From positions 1-64,000 of the forward strand of contig DASZHD010000048.1 of the NCBI GenBank assembly GCA_035938175.1: a stretch of DNA of 64,000 nucleotides, read 5' to 3'. Each line of letters begins with the position of its first letter. The stretch's first letter is position 1. This document shows, piece by piece, positions 8,089-16,589 of the stretch. Made by a program: the position numbers and the translations under genes. This stretch comes from DASRDE01 sp035938175 (GTDB lineage: Bacteria; Vulcanimicrobiota; Vulcanimicrobiia; Vulcanimicrobiales; Vulcanimicrobiaceae). A model generated the notes under the pieces. It saw nothing but the letters and a program-made list of their open reading frames with translations, was not told the DNA's origin and did no database searches.

Positions 8089-9465
8089 TTAGGAACCCCC
8101 GAAATGCTGCTCCAGCAGCGTTTTTAGCGTGTTCGGCTTGTTGCGCTCCGGCTGCTCGGTGACCTGCTCGAACAAATATTGCAGCGCTTCGCCGACGCGT
8201 TTATCGCCGCTAAAACCGGGCCCGGCCAAACCGTGTTTCACCATGACGTCGATCACTTCGGCGCCGTCGATCTGCAAGTCTTTAATCGAAAACGGCGGCC
8301 TGCGCGCGATTTCGGCATAAACGCGGGTTTGAAACCGCTCGTTGGAGTCGTCGCGTTTGGGCAGGCCGCTGCCGGCGATATCGGCTGCCCGCAAAGCGAA
8401 CTGGCGGTCCAGCCGTTCCAGGCCGATCCGCCGGATGAAGCGCCGGATCGCCGCGTCGCTGAGATCGGGGTCGGCGACGTACATGTGCTGACGCACGAGC
8501 GACTCCACGGTATCGACGATCTCGTTTGAAAATCGCAGCCGCCCCAGCATGGCACGCGCCATATCCGCTCCGACCTGTTCGTGACGATAAAAGTGCGGGC
8601 CGTCTTTGGTTCGCGGCTTTCCCACGTCGTGCAGCAAAGCGGCCAATCGCAGAATCAAATCCCCCGGCGGCACCGAATCGGCCGTTTCCAAATTGTGGCG
8701 GTGGACGTCGTACGCGTGCCACTCGTTCTGCTCCACGCCGACGCCTTCGAGCAGTTCGGGCCATACGTGCTGCAGGACACCGGTTTCCTCGAGCAGTCGA
8801 AGGCCGGTCGAGGGACTCGGCGCCTGCACGAAAAGCTTCGTAAACTCTTCGGCAATTCGTTCGGCCGATACGGTCTTTACCAGCGGCGCAGCGCTGCGCA
8901 TCGCATCGGCCGTTTGCGGTGAGAGCGAGTAACCAAAACGCGCAGAGAACTGCGCGGCGCGAAGCATGCGCAGCGGATCCTCTTCGAACGTTCGCGGCGT
9001 CAGGATGTCGATGCGTTTTGCGCGGATGTCCGATTCGCCGTGGAACGGATCGACCAGCGTGCCCGAAGGCAACGCGCGCGCGATCATGTTCATGCGGAAA
9101 TCGCGCCGCGACAGATCGTCGTGCAGCGGAACCGCGGGACCGCTCTCTACTTCGAAGTCGCGATGACCCGATCCAATCGATCGCTCCCGGCGCGGCAGCG
9201 CCACGTCTACGGTTCGGCCCTCGAAGGTGACTTTGAACACCGAAAACGACGCGCCGACGAGATCGACCCGGCCAAGCGAACGCAAACGCCGTTCCAGGTC
9301 GTCCGCCGCAAGGCCGGTTACGACGTAGTCGAGGTCTTTGAGCGCCGGCGGCACGCCTTCGATTTCACGCCGAAGCTCGTCGCGGACGCGGCCGCCGACA
9401 GCGTAAAGACTGCCGTCGGGCAGCACGCGCGCCAAGGCAGCATCGGTAGGGAGCAACTCAGGCAT
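8089..9465 (-). CDS. cca: CCA tRNA nucleotidyltransferase / poly(A) polymerase family protein with HD domain
   Basis: The 458-residue protein has a class II nucleotidyltransferase head at about 15-150, shown by YAVGGRVRDELR (GG and RD), LKDLDYVV (catalytic DxD), and RRDFRMNMIA. Next comes the RNA-binding EEDPLRMLRAAQFSARFGY motif near 160-178. An HD domain follows at about 260-370 (HNLETADSVPPGDLILRLAALLHDVGKP). It would add or repair the CCA end of tRNAs, though poly(A) polymerase and CCA enzymes cannot be separated reliably by eye. It is the first gene of the cca-parA-parB run and its TAA stop lies two bases before the parA CTG. Confidence 0.9.
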   Translation of the reverse strand: MPELLPTDAALARVLPDGSLYAVGGRVRDELRREIEGVPPALKDLDYVVTGLAADDLERRLRSLGRVDLVGASFSVFKVTFEGRTVDVALPRRERSIGSGHRDFEVESGPAVPLHDDLSRRDFRMNMIARALPSGTLVDPFHGESDIRAKRIDILTPRTFEEDPLRMLRAAQFSARFGYSLSPQTADAMRSAAPLVKTVSAERIAEEFTKLFVQAPSPSTGLRLLEETGVLQHVWPELLEGVGVEQNEWHAYDVHRHNLETADSVPPGDLILRLAALLHDVGKPRTKDGPHFYRHEQVGADMARAMLGRLRFSNEIVDTVESLVRQHMYVADPDLSDAAIRRFIRRIGLERLDRQFALRAADIAGSGLPKRDDSNERFQTRVYAEIARRPPFSIKDLQIDGAEVIDVMVKHGLAGPGFSGDKRVGEALQYLFEQVTEQPERNKPNTLKTLLEQHFGGS

Positions 9466-9531
9466 CGGTATTCCGGGCGCTTTCGCCCGGCGGATTGCTC
9501 GCCCCCGTACCCGGTGAAATCAGATTAGTGG

Positions 9532-9618
9532 TTACTTGAGAAGTTGAGCGGCCACGACGGCAGCCAGCGCCGCCAAAGCCGCAACCGAGAACATGATGTG
9601 CCGTATGGGTTCGTGCAT
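9532..9618 (-). CDS. Possible 28-residue single-helix membrane peptide
   Basis: A short frame MHEPIRHIMFSVAALAAL...AQLLK forms one hydrophobic helix after a charged N-terminus. A weak GAAGAA lies about six bases before the ATG. An in-frame extension to 9792 exists but has no ribosome site, and the stretch just before this ATG uses atypical codons. It could be chance. Confidence 0.25.
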   Translation of the reverse strand: MHEPIRHIMFSVAALAALAAVVAAQLLK

Positions 9619-9887
9619 GATCGTTCTTCGTAGCGTACCCAGCGCTAAACGCGCGAACAATGACGGAAGAGTGCGGAGCAAGCGAGCGGCGGCATTGATA
9701 ATGGCGAAGGAAAGGCCGAACAACCGGCTGCCGAGGCGATCCTTGTCCCGCGAGCTCGAGATGATGAACGGGCCGGTCAGCGAGATCTTCATGGACGGAC
9801 GGAGGGGTGGGAAGATGGACCCGATCGAGCGCTAGAAAGGCGTGGAAGCAAGCAAAACGGCAAGCGCGCCGACCGACCAACCAGGAA

Positions 9888-9901
9888 TTAGGCGCGCCTA
9901 A
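9888..9901. repeat. Perfect 14-bp palindrome
   Basis: TTAGGCGCGCCTAA is a perfect inverted repeat with no spacer, located about 80 bp beyond the stop of the secreted protein gene and about 420 bp before cca. It could be a dimeric regulator site; no partner site or regulator was identified. Confidence 0.45.
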
Positions 9902-9983
9902 CAGTTTTCCGTGAAACGTTGCCCTGGCAGCGAGAGTTGGCCGCGCCTCAATCTTCCCACTTTGCGCGACGTCCAGCCCCAAT

Positions 9984-10388
9984 CTACTGTGGCGGTTCGG
10001 CAACCGAGTCGGAAACGGCGATAGCGCCAAGCAGCGTACCGTCGTCCCGCACGCAGATGATGTAGTGCCCGCGGCCGGTGGGATACCGAAAGCAGTCGTA
10101 CGATCTGCCGCTATAGACAACCGTGTAGCCGCGCCCGTTGAATACGTACGTTCGGAGCGGAACACCGTGTTGGTGAGCCCACTTTTCGATCTGCGCGGCA
10201 GCTGCAGTTGAGATACTGCTAAAACTGATATCGCCCGATTCGATGTTGCGCGCAGCAGCGACGTTGTACAGGGTCAGCACTGCCGCGCTTGAGGCGCCGG
10301 GCCGCTGCGCGACGGCGCCCATTGCCGCTAGGGCACTCAAGGCGCCGGCCCAGACGACAATACCAAAGACGAATGCTTTGCTTTGCAT
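9984..10388 (-). CDS. Small secreted protein of unknown function
   Basis: The 134-residue protein begins MQSKAFVFGIVVWAGALSALAAMGAVAQ, a typical signal peptide with a likely cleavage after AVAQ or nearby. The mature part has a region ASSAAVLTLYNVAAARNIESGDISFSS and a later YTVVYSGRSYDCFRY...HYIICVRDDGTLLGAIAVSD region with two cysteines (DCFRY and IICV) that could form a disulfide outside the cytoplasm. GAAGG lies before this ATG. A longer frame reaches 10658 but the upstream part reads as arginine/serine noise overlapping the BON gene. I do not recognise the family. Confidence 0.65.
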   Translation of the reverse strand: MQSKAFVFGIVVWAGALSALAAMGAVAQRPGASSAAVLTLYNVAAARNIESGDISFSSISTAAAAQIEKWAHQHGVPLRTYVFNGRGYTVVYSGRSYDCFRYPTGRGHYIICVRDDGTLLGAIAVSDSVAEPPQ

Positions 10389-10452
10389 TCCGCGGCCTTC
10401 GCCGAGCCGATCGAGTGTCCCTAAACAAAGCGAACAGGGGTTGGTGCGCCGT

Positions 10453-10671
10453 CTATGCAGTGGCGCGAATAGCGTTGACCACGTCCTTGACGCCGATGAA
10501 GCGGCGCACGAGTTGCTCTGCCGCGGCACGCTGGTACACATCGGCGTCGCCCTCGAGGGTGACGACACCGCGCGAGACATCGACAAGTATGCTGCTCGGC
10601 ATCCCGGGCTCGGTATGCAGCGCCATCGCGAGCGCCGCAGCAAGTTCAATGTCGTCAATCGGGGCAGGCAT
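10453..10671 (-). CDS. BON-domain protein
   Basis: The 72-residue protein MPAPIDDIELAAALAMALHTEP...ATA is essentially one BON domain: an alpha helix, then SSILVDVSRGVVTLEGDADVYQRAAAEQLVRRFIGVKDVVNAI with the conserved V-x-L-x-G turn and final V-x-N. BON domains bind membranes or phospholipid surfaces, but this copy has no signal peptide. In-frame ATGs at 10683 and a start at 10725 are alternatives; AGGGG lies between them. It lies just downstream of rsmG (18-30 bp from its stop, depending on the start used) on the same strand. Confidence 0.7.
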   Translation of the reverse strand: MPAPIDDIELAAALAMALHTEPGMPSSILVDVSRGVVTLEGDADVYQRAAAEQLVRRFIGVKDVVNAIRATA

Positions 10672-10700
10672 ACGCGATAGCATACCCCTGAGGTGAGAAA

Positions 10701-11396
10701 CTATTGAGACTCGCCTCGCAGGCACAGCGGACGTTTTTCGGGCACGCCGGGCCTGCGCGGAAAGCGCTGCGGCGTTTCACCCGTCTTTTCGAAAATGAGA
10801 ATGCGGCGTTCACCGTCGAGCAGCCGTTCCTCCCGGAGATTCATTCCGAGCATCGGTGCCGCGTCGAGCACCGCTTCCCGCTCACGCGTATCCATCCGTC
10901 CGCGCTGCAGCAGCGCACGGCCGCCGAGGCGCAGAAACGGCGCCGCCAATTCGAGGACCGTCGGAGCGGACGACACCGCGCGAGCCGTTGCCGAGGCGAA
11001 CTGCGCGCGCAATCCGGCGTCCCGAGCAGCCGACTCCGCACGTTCTGCAACGACGCGCGCGTCGAGCTGAAGCGCGGCGACGGCGCTTTCAAGGAACGCG
11101 GCTTTCTTCACCGTGGACTCGACCAGCGTAATGGCCGCGCCGGTGCTCAGCGCAACGGGAATCGCGGGCAAACCTCCGCCCGAGCCGATATCCACGAGCG
11201 GCGATGTCACGTACGCGCACAGCGTCAAACTGTCCAGAATGTGCGGAGCCAGGTCTTGCGCGGTGGATGCCCCGGTCAAGTTCACGCGACGGTTCGCCTC
11301 CAGCAGGAGGCTGCCGTATTCGCCCAAGCGCAACGCGAGGTCGGGAGCTATGCCTGCTGCCACCAGCTGCGCGGTGAGATCTTCGCGTTCACCCAC
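10701..11396 (-). CDS. rsmG: 16S rRNA (guanine-N7)-methyltransferase RsmG
   Basis: RsmG (GidB) methylates G527 of 16S rRNA. The 231-residue Rossmann-type methyltransferase shows NRRVNLTGA near 35-43, HILDSL near 52, VDIGSGGGLPAIPVAL near 68-83 (SAM-binding glycine loop), and LVESTVKKAAFLESAV near 90-105. The C-terminal part ends with an arginine-rich tail. It overlaps the mnmG stop by eight bases, the classical gidA-gidB arrangement near bacterial origins. Confidence 0.95.
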   Translation of the reverse strand: MGEREDLTAQLVAAGIAPDLALRLGEYGSLLLEANRRVNLTGASTAQDLAPHILDSLTLCAYVTSPLVDIGSGGGLPAIPVALSTGAAITLVESTVKKAAFLESAVAALQLDARVVAERAESAARDAGLRAQFASATARAVSSAPTVLELAAPFLRLGGRALLQRGRMDTREREAVLDAAPMLGMNLREERLLDGERRILIFEKTGETPQRFPRRPGVPEKRPLCLRGESQ

Positions 11397-13260
11397 TCGC
11401 TGCGGCTTGGAACGGCCCGACCTTCTGCACGTAGAGCGAGAGGATCGCCACGTCCGACGGCGTCACGCCCGGAATGCGGGCGGCGGCACCCAGCGTTCTC
11501 GGGCGCTGACGGCCGAGCTTTTCGCGCGCTTCCCGTGAAAGCGCCGCAATCGTGTCGTACTCGAACTCCGGCGGAATCGAGATTCGCTCGTTCTGCGCTG
11601 CCTTTGCGACGGCAGCTTCTTCGCGGCGTACGTACCCCTCGAATTTGATCTCGATTGCAATACGTTCGGCGATCTCCGCTTCGAAAGCGGGCAAAAGCGG
11701 CGCGCACTCCGTTGCTTTGATGTTCGGACGGCGCAGCGCATCGGCGATCGTGGCTCCGGGTGCGAACGATTCTGTTTCCACATTCAGTACGCCGATACGC
11801 GTGGACTTAGAATGTTCGATTCCGCCTGCCAACGCATCGGCCCGCCGCCGGTACTGTTCCCACCGTTCGTCGCCGACCAGCCCGATTTCACGGCCGACCG
11901 GCGTGAGGCGCGCATCGGCATTGTCGTGCCGTAATAAAATGCGGTGCTCCGCGCGCGATGTCAGCATACGGTACGGTTCGTCGACGCCTTTTTGCACGAG
12001 ATCGTCGATCAGCACGCCGATGTATGCTTGCGCGCGCGACAGCCGCAACGGTGCGCGCCCTTTCGCCGCGAGTGCCGCGTTCACACCGGCGATCAATCCC
12101 TGCGCCGCCGCCTCTTCGTATCCCGAAGTTCCGTTAAGTTGTCCGCAATGATACAAGCCCGAAACGCGATGCGTTTCGAGCGTATCGCGCAGCTGCGTGG
12201 GCGGTACCATGTCGTACTCGACCGCGTATCCGGCGCGGAGCATCACCACATTTTCCAACCCCGGAAGCGTGTGCAGCATCTCGATCTGCACTTCGGCGGG
12301 AAGCGACGTAGAAAATCCGCCGACGTACCAGGTCGGTTCGTCCCAGCCTTCCGGTTCGATGAAGATCTGATGCGTGGGATTGTGCGCGAATTTCACGACT
12401 TTGTCTTCGATCGACGGGCAATACCGGGGCCCGATACCTTCGATCAGATCGAGTCCGTACAGCGGCGAGCGGTGAAGATTGTCGCGTACGAGCGCGTGCG
12501 TTCGCACGTTGGTTTCCGTAATAAAACACGGCAGCTGCGGCCCTGCGAAACGCTTTTCGCTCTCATACGAAAACGGCAGCGGTATCGCGCTGGGCGATTG
12601 CACTTGCATGGCTGCGGTATCGACGGTGCTGCGATCGACGCGCGGCGGCGTGCCCGTCTTTAAGCGTTTCGTCGGAAAACCCAATTCGCGCAGCGCGTGG
12701 GAAAGCCCGGCTGCCGGCGCTTCACCGAACCGGCCCTCGGCCTGCACCACGTCGCCGCGAAATGTTTTTCCGCCCAAAAAGGTGCCGGTCGCCAGAACGA
12801 CGCGGCGCGCGAAATACGAGTTGCCGTCGCTGCACGTTACGCCGCGTATTTCGCCCGCCGAAACGATCAACGACTCGACGAGTCCGCGCACGATGCGCAG
12901 ATCGGTTTGCTCGCGCAGCGTTTCGACCGCAATCCGCGCGTACGCCGGTTTATCCGCTAGCGCGCGCAATGCGCGAACGGCGGGGCCCTTCGATTCGTTC
13001 AAAAAGCGCGAATGCAGCGAGCACCGGTCGATGATGCGCGCCATTTCACCGCCGAGCGCGTCGATCTCCCGGACGAGCTGCCCCTTCGCACTGCCTCCGA
13101 TCGACGGATTACACGGCAGCGTGCAAATGCGATCCGGTTCGCCGGTGATCAGTAGCGCCGGCACGCCCAAACGGGCAGCGGCAAGCGCGGCTTCCACGCC
13201 GGCATGACCGCCGCCGACCACGATTACGCCGGCGTCGTCCGGCCGCAGGGTGTGCGTCAC
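11389..13260 (-). CDS. mnmG: tRNA uridine 5-carboxymethylaminomethyl modification enzyme MnmG (GidA)
   Basis: MnmG is the FAD/NADH-dependent partner of MnmE in making cmnm5U34 in the tRNA wobble position. The 623-residue protein has the FAD-binding VVGGGHAGVEAALAAARLG near 14-32, CNPSIGGSAKGQLVREIDALGG near 49-70 (GidA signature with the conserved Cys), TGTFLGGKTF near 155, and YCPSIEDKVVKF near 280. The C-terminal helical region, which contacts MnmE and tRNA, carries LLPAFEAEIAERIAIEIKFEGYV and RIPGVTPSDVAIL. The length is normal. mnmE is in the same block, so both halves of the complex are encoded near oriC. Confidence 0.98.
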   Translation of the reverse strand: MTHTLRPDDAGVIVVGGGHAGVEAALAAARLGVPALLITGEPDRICTLPCNPSIGGSAKGQLVREIDALGGEMARIIDRCSLHSRFLNESKGPAVRALRALADKPAYARIAVETLREQTDLRIVRGLVESLIVSAGEIRGVTCSDGNSYFARRVVLATGTFLGGKTFRGDVVQAEGRFGEAPAAGLSHALRELGFPTKRLKTGTPPRVDRSTVDTAAMQVQSPSAIPLPFSYESEKRFAGPQLPCFITETNVRTHALVRDNLHRSPLYGLDLIEGIGPRYCPSIEDKVVKFAHNPTHQIFIEPEGWDEPTWYVGGFSTSLPAEVQIEMLHTLPGLENVVMLRAGYAVEYDMVPPTQLRDTLETHRVSGLYHCGQLNGTSGYEEAAAQGLIAGVNAALAAKGRAPLRLSRAQAYIGVLIDDLVQKGVDEPYRMLTSRAEHRILLRHDNADARLTPVGREIGLVGDERWEQYRRRADALAGGIEHSKSTRIGVLNVETESFAPGATIADALRRPNIKATECAPLLPAFEAEIAERIAIEIKFEGYVRREEAAVAKAAQNERISIPPEFEYDTIAALSREAREKLGRQRPRTLGAAARIPGVTPSDVAILSLYVQKVGPFQAAASG

Positions 13261-13304
13261 AACGCTCTATTCTAGCAGGCACCGCAAGCGCGGGTGCCGC
13301 GTCT

Positions 13305-13649
13305 TTAGGCCGGCGGCGAGTACGAAGCCGGTGCCACGGGCGCCTCGACTGGAGCCAGCGTGATCTGCAGGCCTCCCGTCCAGCCGGCGACGAGATTATA
13401 GAGCGCGGCGATAACCAGCCCGCCCACGAATCCCGAAACCGCGTAAAATACGGGAAATATCACGAGACCCGCTAGACCAAAAACGACGCCGAATGCCCTG
13501 CCGGGACCGGCGGAAGACGGCATCGCCGCGCTCGTCGCCATGGATATGGGCACGAAAATCGCGGCGAACAGCAAGCCGATAATCCCGTAGAGTGCGGCAT
13601 AGACGAGGCCGGCCTGCACCGGCGCAATGTTCTTCAAACGAGCGACCAC
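13305..13649 (-). CDS. Small membrane protein, DUF3566-like
   Basis: From the GTG at 13649, with GGAGGG eight bases upstream, the frame encodes 114 residues: VARLKNIAPVQAGLVYAALYGIIGLLFAAIF, a middle hydrophobic block RAFGVVFGLAGLVIFPVFYAVSGFVGGLVIAALYNLVAGWTGGLQITL, and a proline-rich tail. The I/N-x-x-P-V-x-x-x-L-V-Y and LYNLVAxWTGGL patterns resemble DUF3566-type integral membrane proteins. Longer upstream starts would enter mnmE. The function is unknown. Confidence 0.65.
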   Translation of the reverse strand: MVARLKNIAPVQAGLVYAALYGIIGLLFAAIFVPISMATSAAMPSSAGPGRAFGVVFGLAGLVIFPVFYAVSGFVGGLVIAALYNLVAGWTGGLQITLAPVEAPVAPASYSPPA

Positions 13650-13723
13650 GTTTTCAACCCTCCAGCGTGCGAGCAGCTTAGAGGCATTGTAACAGCGTTC
13701 GCGGGCCGCGATGCGCCGCAGCG

Positions 13724-15070
13724 TTATTTTCCGATGCAAAAACGGGCGAAGAGCGCGGTGAGGAGTTCTTCGTTTGCCTCATCGCCCGTGACGCGTCCAA
13801 GCGCGGCAAACGCGCGCGCAAGTTCTCCCGCAATGAGATCGAGCGGATCGCCGTTTCGCAGTGTGGCACGCGCGCGATCCAAGGCGTCGATGGCTTCGGC
13901 GACGGCGTTCAATTCGGCAAGCGTTGAAAGATGCGGCCGCTCGAGATCCGGCGCGTCGCGGTTCCAAATTACCCCAGATAGCGCTTCGCGCAATGCGTCC
14001 AACGAGCGCGGATCGCGAACCGATCCGACGACGGCGGCAGGCGGCAACGCGGACGTTCCCGCTGTTCCCAGATCGGCTTTGTTCGCGAAGATGACGCGCT
14101 CGCGCTGCGCCGTGCGCTTCAGAATATCGAGCGCCTCGGCGGACGGCGGCTGCGAACCATCGACGACGACCAGCGCGATACGCGCGCCTTCGAGCGCGCG
14201 CTCCGTGCGCTCGATTCCCGCGGCTTCCAGGCGATCCGCGTGCGCGCGAATTCCGGCGGTATCGATAAGCCGCAATTGCACGCCGCATACGGCAATCGAT
14301 TCCTCAATCGTGTCTCGCGTGGTTCCCGGAAGTTCGGAAACCAGTGCGCGCTCCTCACCGAGCAGCGCGTTGAGCAGCGACGATTTTCCGGCGTTCGGCG
14401 GACCGACGATTGCGACGGGCACGCCTTCGCGCACCAGCCTACCGGCCTCGCCTTCGCGTTGGAGACGGCGCAGGTGCTCGAGAAGCTCCGCGATTCGCTG
14501 CGCCGTCGCAGCCGGGTCCGGTTCGGGGACCTCGTCCGGAAAGTCGATCGCGCCCGCAAGCTCTTCCAAAATCGTGGAGAGCTGCGATCGCAGCGATCGC
14601 ACGTCGCCCGCAAGTCCTCCGCCCAGGTTCGCAAACGCGGCGCGCGCGGCCGAGCGCGTTTCAGCATCGATCAGATCCGCTACGGCGGCGGCGGCGTGCA
14701 AATCGAGTTTTCCATTGAGAAACGCGCGCCGCGTAAATTCGCCTTGCGTCGCGTAGCGCGCACCGCAGGCGATTAGTGCGCGCAGCACTTCACGCGCGAC
14801 GACGGGCGAGCCGTGAACGTGCAGCTCGAGCGTGTCTTCGCCGGTGTAACTGCGCGGTGCCGGATTGAGAATGGCCAAACCGCGATCGATTGCCGTGCCC
14901 GATTCATCGACAACGGTGCCATACGTTGCTACGCGCGGCTGCAGCGCGGCGCGCGCGCGGAACAGACGCCCGGCGAGCGTTCGAGCATCCGGACCGGAAA
15001 CGCGGACGATCGCTATTGCCCCTTTGCCCGGCGGCGTCGCGATCGCCGCGATCGTATCGGGCCGGTTCAC
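13724..15070 (-). CDS. mnmE: tRNA modification GTPase MnmE
   Basis: The 448-residue protein has an N-terminal formyl-THF-binding domain (DTIAAIATPPGKGAIAIVRVSG near 5-26, YTGEDTLELHVHGSP near 75-89), a helical region, and an inserted G domain. The G domain shows G1 GPPNAGKSSLLNALLG near 221, G2 PGTTRDTIEE, G3 DTAGIR near 267 and G4 NKAD near 330. The final FCIGK carries the catalytic cysteine of the family. With MnmG it modifies wobble uridine. It starts with GTG overlapping the TAG of the upstream methyltransferase by one base. Confidence 0.97.
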   Translation of the reverse strand: MNRPDTIAAIATPPGKGAIAIVRVSGPDARTLAGRLFRARAALQPRVATYGTVVDESGTAIDRGLAILNPAPRSYTGEDTLELHVHGSPVVAREVLRALIACGARYATQGEFTRRAFLNGKLDLHAAAAVADLIDAETRSAARAAFANLGGGLAGDVRSLRSQLSTILEELAGAIDFPDEVPEPDPAATAQRIAELLEHLRRLQREGEAGRLVREGVPVAIVGPPNAGKSSLLNALLGEERALVSELPGTTRDTIEESIAVCGVQLRLIDTAGIRAHADRLEAAGIERTERALEGARIALVVVDGSQPPSAEALDILKRTAQRERVIFANKADLGTAGTSALPPAAVVGSVRDPRSLDALREALSGVIWNRDAPDLERPHLSTLAELNAVAEAIDALDRARATLRNGDPLDLIAGELARAFAALGRVTGDEANEELLTALFARFCIGK

Positions 15071-15930
15071 TACCGTTTGCGGGCGGCTATTGCAAGGGAC
15101 GTCGGCATCATGAAGTTTCGCGGCAACGTCGCCGCGGCGTGCCCCGCACGCATGTGCGCTGCCGTCGCGCGAATCGACGCTTCGTCATGCATCGCGAAAT
15201 GGCGGCCGACGTGCGGCTCGATCTCGAAATCGTTCTGCGCGCGTACCAAATCGCAATCGAGCGCTTGAAAGATGCCCGCGAGCTGCAGCAGGGTCACGGG
15301 AAAAATCGAGTTCAATCCGCCATGCGGCCGTTCGAACGCATCGAGCCAGGTTTCGAGCATCCAACGCGCGGCGAAGGGCGGCCACGGAATCTCGTAATGC
15401 GCCTCAAACGGAGCGCGGTAATCCGGCGCGTACAACACGACGAATCCGCCCGGTTTGGTGACCCGGAGCATTTCGCTAATCGCACCCGCCGGATCGGGAA
15501 CGTGTTCGATGAACTGGTGACCGAGCACGACGTCGAACGTATTCGGCGCGAACGGCGTATGCGTGGCATCGCCCAGCGGCATCCGCGCTTTCCATTCCGG
15601 CGGCAGTCCGTACTCGTCGATGCGGGCATACGCGACGTCCAACCGTTCCGGATCGTTGTCGACACCGTACGCGTCGTGTCCACGCTCGAGCGCCGGCACG
15701 ACGAACGAGCCGGTACCGCAGCCGGCCTCCATAATAGAACGGCGCGCGGAGAAGTATCCGGCGCCGATCGTATTTTCAATCTCGGCGAAAAGCCGCGCTT
15801 GTCCCTCGCGTGAAGCGAGACGCGGCAAGAGCCGTTCCACCGCTGCGTCGTCCAGCCCGAAGTCGGCCGCTGCGCTCGCGAGCAATTTGCGCGTCAGGCG
15901 CTCGACTTCGGGAAACGACTCTTCGAGCAT
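15070..15930 (-). CDS. Class I SAM-dependent methyltransferase
   Basis: The 286-residue protein has a Methyltransf_11/25-type core: IMEAGCGTGSFVVPALERG near 65-83 (motif I), GVDNDPERLDVA near 88-99 (acidic ribose-binding loop), GDATHTPFAPNTFDVVLGHQFIEHVPD near 119-145 and EMLRVTKPGGFVVLYAPDY. An N-terminal helical region and a C-terminal substrate cap are not assignable, so the substrate is unknown. It sits between khpB and mnmE with a one-base overlap to mnmE, so a link to tRNA or translation is possible by context only. Confidence 0.88.
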   Translation of the reverse strand: MLEESFPEVERLTRKLLASAAADFGLDDAAVERLLPRLASREGQARLFAEIENTIGAGYFSARRSIMEAGCGTGSFVVPALERGHDAYGVDNDPERLDVAYARIDEYGLPPEWKARMPLGDATHTPFAPNTFDVVLGHQFIEHVPDPAGAISEMLRVTKPGGFVVLYAPDYRAPFEAHYEIPWPPFAARWMLETWLDAFERPHGGLNSIFPVTLLQLAGIFQALDCDLVRAQNDFEIEPHVGRHFAMHDEASIRATAAHMRAGHAAATLPRNFMMPTSLAIAARKR

Positions 15931-15932
15931 CG

Positions 15933-16586
15933 TTACTTCGGAAAGATGACGACCCGGCGCTCCGGCTCAACGCCCTCGGACTCGGTGCGCACGTACGGAT
16001 TCTCGGTGAGCGCCAGGTGCACGATCTTGCGTTCGGACGGAAGCATCGGTTCGAGCTTTTGCGGCTTCTTTTCGCGAATGCACCGCTCCAGCGTAACCAG
16101 CGCGAGGCTTTTGAGTTGGTCCGCGCGCCGCGCCCGGTATCCCTCGGCATCGATGGTGTAGTAGCGGCGGTTCGATTTGACGCCGGTGTTCAAGATGTTA
16201 TTGAACACGAGATTAAGGGCTTCCAAGGTATTTCCGTGGCGCCCGATCAGCATCGCCAAATCCGGTCCCGTTACTTCGAAATACTCGCCTTCCGGGCGCG
16301 CGACGTACTCGATCTCTGCGTGCGGAACGCCCATGCGATCGAGAATCTCTTCAAGCAGCACGCGTGCCGGCTTGGCTTCTTCGGGAAACTCCTGTTTTAC
16401 GCGAGGCGTGCGCGGAGCCGCGGCGCCGTGCTGCATCTTGCGGCGATCGCCGCCGCCTGGGCCGCGTCCGCCGGGAACGGGGCGCCGGGGACGGCGTCCG
16501 CCGCCGGCGGGTGCGCGTCCGGGAATATCGCGATCGCGAATATCCGGCGGTTGTTGATCTTCGAGTTCGAAGTCATCTTCGTACAT
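15933..16586 (-). CDS. khpB: RNA-binding protein KhpB/Jag (KH-R3H) with RG-rich N-terminus
   Basis: The C-terminal two thirds contain a KH domain at about 75-145 (TGPDLAMLIGRHGNTLEALNLVFN, GRxG loop) and an R3H domain at about 150-210 (LEPMLPSERKIVHLALTENPYVRTESEGVEPERRVVI). These define KhpB/Jag (SpoIIIJ-associated), a global RNA-binding protein. The usual Jag-N domain is not seen; instead residues 20-50 are a low-complexity Arg/Gly/Pro-rich tail. It is three bases from yidC downstream, the classic yidC-jag pairing, and is encoded just before the methyltransferase. Confidence 0.93.
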   Translation of the reverse strand: MYEDDFELEDQQPPDIRDRDIPGRAPAGGGRRPRRPVPGGRGPGGGDRRKMQHGAAAPRTPRVKQEFPEEAKPARVLLEEILDRMGVPHAEIEYVARPEGEYFEVTGPDLAMLIGRHGNTLEALNLVFNNILNTGVKSNRRYYTIDAEGYRARRADQLKSLALVTLERCIREKKPQKLEPMLPSERKIVHLALTENPYVRTESEGVEPERRVVIFPK

Positions 16587-16589
16587 GAC

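Larger units (their letters stand above)
9466..9983. other. Gene-poor 518-bp intergenic region
   Basis: The region lies between the secreted protein gene and cca, both on the minus strand. It holds one weak small-peptide candidate (9532-9618), a perfect 14-bp palindrome (9888-9901) and a degenerate parS-like sequence (9904-9917). Codons such as TTA, CTA, CGA and AGA occur in the extended minus frame, unlike neighbouring genes, so most of it looks untranslated. No RNA gene was recognised. Confidence 0.5.

Noticed and set aside
9532..9792. 86-residue small protein on the minus strand
   Set aside because: No ribosome site at its start and atypical codons in its centre; only the last 28 codons are kept as a weak candidate.
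9904..9917. GTTTTCCGTGAAAC as a true parS site
   Set aside because: Two central bases differ from the parS core, and the complete core is present at 7770; recorded only as a weak coincidence.
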